Assembly (NCBI GenBank): GCA_003209165.1
Contig: QCSL01000003.1
Span: forward strand, 19,032 to 83,031
Direction: 5' to 3'
Length of the DNA stretch: 64,000 bases
Source: Synechococcus sp. AG-670-B23
GTDB taxonomy: Bacteria; Cyanobacteriota; Cyanobacteriia; PCC-6307; Cyanobiaceae
The notes under the pieces are model-generated. The model had not been told where the DNA came from, did no database searches, and was given only the letters and a program-made list of their open reading frames with translations. Made by a program: the position numbers and the translations under genes. Positions within the stretch are counted from its first letter, which is position 1, and every line of letters starts with the position of its first letter. Positions 63,146-64,000 of this stretch are shown here, piece after piece.

Positions 63146-64000
63146 TCAGACAGCCACTGGCTGCTCGATAATGCCGGTCGGCACTTCAGCGAACATCACC
63201 GAGGAGAGGTAACGCTCAGCCAGGTCAGGCAGCACCACCACGATGGTTTTGCCGGCGTACTCATCTTTCTCAGCCAGGCGAATGGCGGCGGCAGCGGCGG
63301 CACCGCAGGAGATGCCCACCAGCAGGCCTTCCTCCTGGGCCAGGCGCAAGGCCATGGCTACGGACTCCTCGTTAGTCACCTGCTCCACCTTGTCGACCAC
63401 GGAAAGGTCGAGGTTTTTGGGGATGAAGCCGGCACCGATGCCCTGAATCTTGTGGGGACCGGGCTTGACGGCCTCACCTTTCATGGTCTGGGTGATCACT
63501 GGGCTGTTGGTGGGTTCAACGGCCACTGATTCGATCGCTTTGCCGGCCTCATTTTTGATGTAACGGGAGACGCCGGTGATAGTGCCGCCGGTGCCGACCC
63601 CGGCCACAAGCACATCAATGGTGCCATCACAGTCGTTCCAAATTTCAGGACCAGTGGTCTTGAAGTGGATCTCGGGATTGGCGGGATTGTCGAACTGTCC
63701 AGGCATGAAGTATTTCGCCGGATCGCTCTCGGCAATTTCCTTGGCCTTGGCGATCGCACCGGGCATGCCCTTGGCGGCCTCGGTGAGGATCAGTTCAGCA
63801 CCGAGCACAGCCATCACCCGACGCCGCTCGATCGACATCGACTCAGGCATCGTCAGGATCAGCTTGTAACCGCGGGCGGCGGCAGTGAAAGCTAGGGCAA
63901 TGCCGGTGTTGCCGGAGGTGGGCTCAACAATCACCTTGCCTTTGGTGAGCTTTCCGCTTTTTTCAGCGTCCCAAATCATGTTGGCGCCGATCCGGCACTT
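63146..64000 (-). CDS. cysK: cysteine synthase A, 3' part
   Basis: The frame is open to the window edge, giving 284 C-terminal residues. '[23 protein letters not shown]' (in part '[10 protein letters not shown]') is the substrate loop, '[23 protein letters not shown]' follows, '[18 protein letters not shown]' is the PLP phosphate loop and '[15 protein letters not shown]' the cofactor Ser region. It joins O-acetylserine and sulfide to cysteine. The PLP Lys lies upstream, outside the window. An intrinsic terminator follows. Confidence 0.95.
   Translation of the reverse strand, partial: KCRIGANMIWDAEKSGKLTKGKVIVEPTSGNTGIALAFTAAARGYKLILTMPESMSIERRRVMAVLGAELILTEAAKGMPGAIAKAKEIAESDPAKYFMPGQFDNPANPEIHFKTTGPEIWNDCDGTIDVLVAGVGTGGTITGVSRYIKNEAGKAIESVAVEPTNSPVITQTMKGEAVKPGPHKIQGIGAGFIPKNLDLSVVDKVEQVTNEESVAMALRLAQEEGLLVGISCGAAAAAAIRLAEKDEYAGKTIVVVLPDLAERYLSSVMFAEVPTGIIEQPVAV

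Overview
This window looks like chromosomal DNA of a marine picocyanobacterium, most likely a marine Synechococcus. I infer this from the protein families: the PipX/PipY pair, Ycf35-like DUF1257, SepF, long-form HPF (LrtA), cyanobacterial DUF families (DUF1823, DUF1997, DUF3143), a biotin operon with a BioK-type esterase, and compact gene packing with many 4-nt overlaps. No tRNA, rRNA, insertion sequence, phage gene or CRISPR array was recognised.

Layout. 1-6 kb: the rlmN 3' end, a sodium:solute symporter, a HEAT-repeat protein, a DUF2997/DUF1257/ferredoxin/aldo-keto reductase run, and rsmG. 6-13 kb: a J-domain membrane protein, DUF3143 and a biotin locus on the minus strand (bioF, bioK, bioC, bioD, a small coupled membrane protein, then bioA), followed by a BASS-family transporter. 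13-18 kb: a Ski2-like helicase, fumC and DUF1997. 18-31.5 kb: a surface-polysaccharide locus with KpsT/KpsM/KpsE-like export genes, a 1161-aa multidomain glycosyltransferase, the dTDP-rhamnose operon rfbA-C-D-B and a 985-aa glycosyltransferase. 31.5-52 kb: mostly housekeeping (dus, der, cbiQ, pipX, pipY, sepF, proC, cobI, mtnD, recO, deoC, hpf, lipB, aas, pdhC, queA, beta-carbonic anhydrase), interrupted by three decayed genes, two of them probably L,D-transpeptidase-like. 52-62.4 kb: an AT-richer accessory block of membrane and cation-transport genes. 62.5-64 kb: a hypothetical gene and the 3' part of cysK.

The most unusual region is 52.1-62.4 kb. It holds a CPA-type antiporter without the usual ND motif, a DUF1345 protein, two paralogous small membrane proteins, two proteins with an HMA2-like N-terminus and a hydrophobic C-terminus, an ArsA-like protein without a P-loop, a complete P1B-like P-type ATPase without the CPC metal motif, a second P-type ATPase homologue that lacks the phosphorylation motif, and a UPF0016 cation transporter. 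Long intact reading frames with lost catalytic motifs suggest regulatory or structural subunits, not simple decay. A similar case occurs at 18.2 kb, where the KpsT-like ABC ATPase has lost Walker A, the signature and Walker B while keeping its frame and its permease partner. All functional statements rest on reading the translations; no database search was run.
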